A stretch of DNA of 64,000 nucleotides from Ethanoligenens harbinense YUAN-3 (lineage in GTDB: Bacteria; Bacillota; Clostridia; Oscillospirales; Ethanoligenentaceae): NCBI RefSeq assembly GCF_000178115.2, contig NC_014828.1, positions 248,001 through 312,000 of the forward strand, read 5' to 3'. The notes below the pieces were generated by a model, which saw only the letters and a program-made list of their open reading frames with translations, was not told the DNA's origin and ran no database searches. Position numbers and translations under genes: made by a program. Each line of letters starts with the position of its first letter. Position 1 is the first letter of the stretch. Shown here piece after piece: positions 62,617-64,000 of this stretch.

Positions 62617-64000
62617 TTACGACGAAGCGGATACGGTCTTGCCCGCTTCGAGGTTCTGTGCGAGGGTGAGCAGGTTGCTGATCTGTGAATTATAAACATA
62701 CAGGCCGCCGCTGCCGTTGATATCGACGAACGATTTGTCGCTGCCGTCCGGCAGGAACGAAACGGTGCGCTGCGCGGTGCCGTCGTTGTAGGTGAACGTG
62801 AGGGTGAGCGAGGACGAAACGCCGGCGGGTCTGTCCGCGCCGCCTCGCGTGGTGATGGCGAGGATGGTCTGGTAATAGTTGCGGAAACTGGTGGCGTCGA
62901 TCTTTTTGCCGTTTGCGTCGGTGACCGCCAGCTTGTCGCTGGAACCCGAGAGATTGAACGTGTGTGTTTCGCTGCCGGACTGGATGGTCAGTGTCTTGAC
63001 CGTGCTGATGTCGGATGTGACCAGAGCAGTGGAAAGGACGTCGGAAAGCTGATAGTTGTAGAATGCGGCGGCACTGGACGTATCCACCTGATACACAGCC
63101 TTTTTGTCGCTGATGGTCATATACACCGTATTGCTGGACGAGTCGGCGTTGCCGAACGAAAGGGTGGTGTCTTTGCCGTCCACCGTGTAGGTGAGGGTGT
63201 AGGCCGGGTTTTGCAGGCCGTATTGGGCCAGGCTTTGCGGCGAAACATCCACACTTACCACGCTGGTGGCGCTCAGGCTCTGGAGCGCGGTGGTGATTTT
63301 ACCCAGGTTGGTGTCGTTGCCGTCATAGGCATACGGCTGGGTAAGCGCATAGGTGTAGGTGGCCGTGGCGCTCGACCCGGACGATGCGGCGGAGGACTGT
63401 GTCTTGACGGCAACGGTGAACGGTGTGGACCTGGCCGTGCCGCCGAATTTATAGGCGCTGATGTTGGCGGAGGTGCCCAGCGCGGAAACGGTGGTGCTCG
63501 CGTATTGCATGGCAGACTGGCTGAAATTGTCGTTCATCATGGTGGAGCTGAGGTAGACGTCGTTTGTGCCGGGCTTCAGGATATAGACCCCGCTGCCGGA
63601 CGGCGCCTGGCTGCCGATCTTGACGGTGGAGGTCTTGCCGTCCGCAGTGGCCACGTCCAGCGTGGCGGCGGGAGTGGTCAGCCCATACTGCGCAAGGTCG
63701 GTCGCGTCTTTCTGGATGAGGGTGGTGGCTTTCAGGCCCAGCACGTCATTCACTTTGGACTGGATGGCCGACTGGTTGGAGGGCGCGTCTTTGAGCGTGT
63801 CCACCGTGTAGGTGCCGCCTGTGAGCGTGACGGTGTAGCTACCCGCCGCATTGGTCACATGCAGGGAATGGAACGCGCTGCTCTTGATGGAGAGCAGGCT
63901 GATGGAGCCCGAGGATGAGGAACTGGAGGATGATCCCGTTTTCTTGTTCCCCGGCAGCACATTCAACAGCAGCACGCCCGCGCCAAGCGCCACCGCTACG
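62617..64000 (-). CDS. DUF4340-type surface protein, truncated by the window edge
   Basis: The visible 460 or so codons run off the right edge; the reading frame continues VAVALGAGVLLLNVLP, which looks like the end of an N-terminal membrane helix, so the real start lies outside. A Ser-rich linker is followed by repeated domains with AAGSYTVTLTGGTYTVDTL, TPAATLDVATADGKTSTVKI, and a second unit NPAYTLTYTVDGKDTTLSFG. This repeated pattern is that of DUF4340 proteins, which are often encoded next to an ABC-2 transporter of the gliding/uncharacterised type. Function is unknown. The GTG at 63993 is probably an internal valine. Confidence 0.7.
   Translation of the reverse strand, partial: VAVALGAGVLLLNVLPGNKKTGSSSSSSSSGSISLLSIKSSAFHSLHVTNAAGSYTVTLTGGTYTVDTLKDAPSNQSAIQSKVNDVLGLKATTLIQKDATDLAQYGLTTPAATLDVATADGKTSTVKIGSQAPSGSGVYILKPGTNDVYLSSTMMNDNFSQSAMQYASTTVSALGTSANISAYKFGGTARSTPFTVAVKTQSSAASSGSSATATYTYALTQPYAYDGNDTNLGKITTALQSLSATSVVSVDVSPQSLAQYGLQNPAYTLTYTVDGKDTTLSFGNADSSSNTVYMTISDKKAVYQVDTSSAAAFYNYQLSDVLSTALVTSDISTVKTLTIQSGSETHTFNLSGSSDKLAVTDANGKKIDATSFRNYYQTILAITTRGGADRPAGVSSSLTLTFTYNDGTAQRTVSFLPDGSDKSFVDINGSGGLYVYNSQISNLLTLAQNLEAGKTVSASS

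Overview
The window reads as the chromosome of an endospore-forming, fairly GC-rich member of the Clostridia, probably an Oscillospirales/Ruminococcaceae-like lineage. The support is spoVAC-AD-AE, CotF-like coat genes, Bacillota-type Pst/PhoU/PhoP-PhoR genes, AGGAGG-type ribosome binding sites with frequent GTG/TTG starts, and TTGACA/TATAAT promoters. No rRNA, CRISPR array or intact mobile element is visible.

Left flank (1-22.1 kb), mostly core genes: a SWIM/SNF2 helicase, an alpha/beta hydrolase, a polyprenyl-phosphate sugar-1-phosphate transferase, trpS, a PLP aminotransferase, gltX, and a complete phosphate-starvation locus (pstS-pstC-pstA-pstB-phoU-phoP-phoR) behind three 11-bp-spaced PHO-box repeats. 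Then come an acylphosphatase, an O-acetylhomoserine sulfhydrylase with a cysteine-rich leader peptide and hairpin in its 5' leader, larE, an AI-2E-type permease, two small coat-type genes, gtrA and tRNA-Arg(CCG). From 22.1 to 23.2 kb the DNA is AT-rich and decayed, and holds a broken ECF sigma-factor gene.

Accessory island (23.2-56.8 kb): a hybrid trans-AT polyketide/non-ribosomal peptide cluster. Thirteen genes run leftward from a promoter near 52.65 kb: ACP-halfC, KS, AMP-ligase-ACP-halfC, KS-KR-ACP, a 3,906-residue KS-KR-ACP-Cy-A-PCP-Cy-A(Ox)-PCP-halfC protein, a trans-acting malonyltransferase, a MacB-like ABC permease and ATPase, a metallo-beta-lactamase-fold hydrolase, and an ACP/acyl-CoA dehydrogenase/3-hydroxyacyl-CoA dehydrogenase/FkbH cassette. 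That cassette is expected to make hydroxymalonyl-ACP, because no O-methyltransferase is present. Both A domains carry the cysteine code DLYNLSLIW(K). With two Cy domains and one embedded FMN oxidase domain, the predicted product is a polyketide ending in two thiazoline/thiazole rings. Rightward from 52.9 kb, an ABC-2 exporter and an Sfp-type phosphopantetheinyl transferase complete the set. No thioesterase is visible. The oddest features are the oxidase placed between motifs A4 and A5, and a recurring C-terminal half-condensation domain on three proteins.

Right flank (56.8-64 kb): a 740-bp relic stretch with a 29-bp partial copy of the neighbouring tRNA-Val gene (an att-like repeat), a tRNA-Met/Glu/Val operon, guaB, spoVAC-AD-AE, a zinc-ribbon/TM2 protein and a truncated DUF4340-type gene. 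The repeats next to the tRNA genes and the decayed 22-23 kb stretch suggest the cluster sits in an old integration hotspot, but no integrase is visible here.
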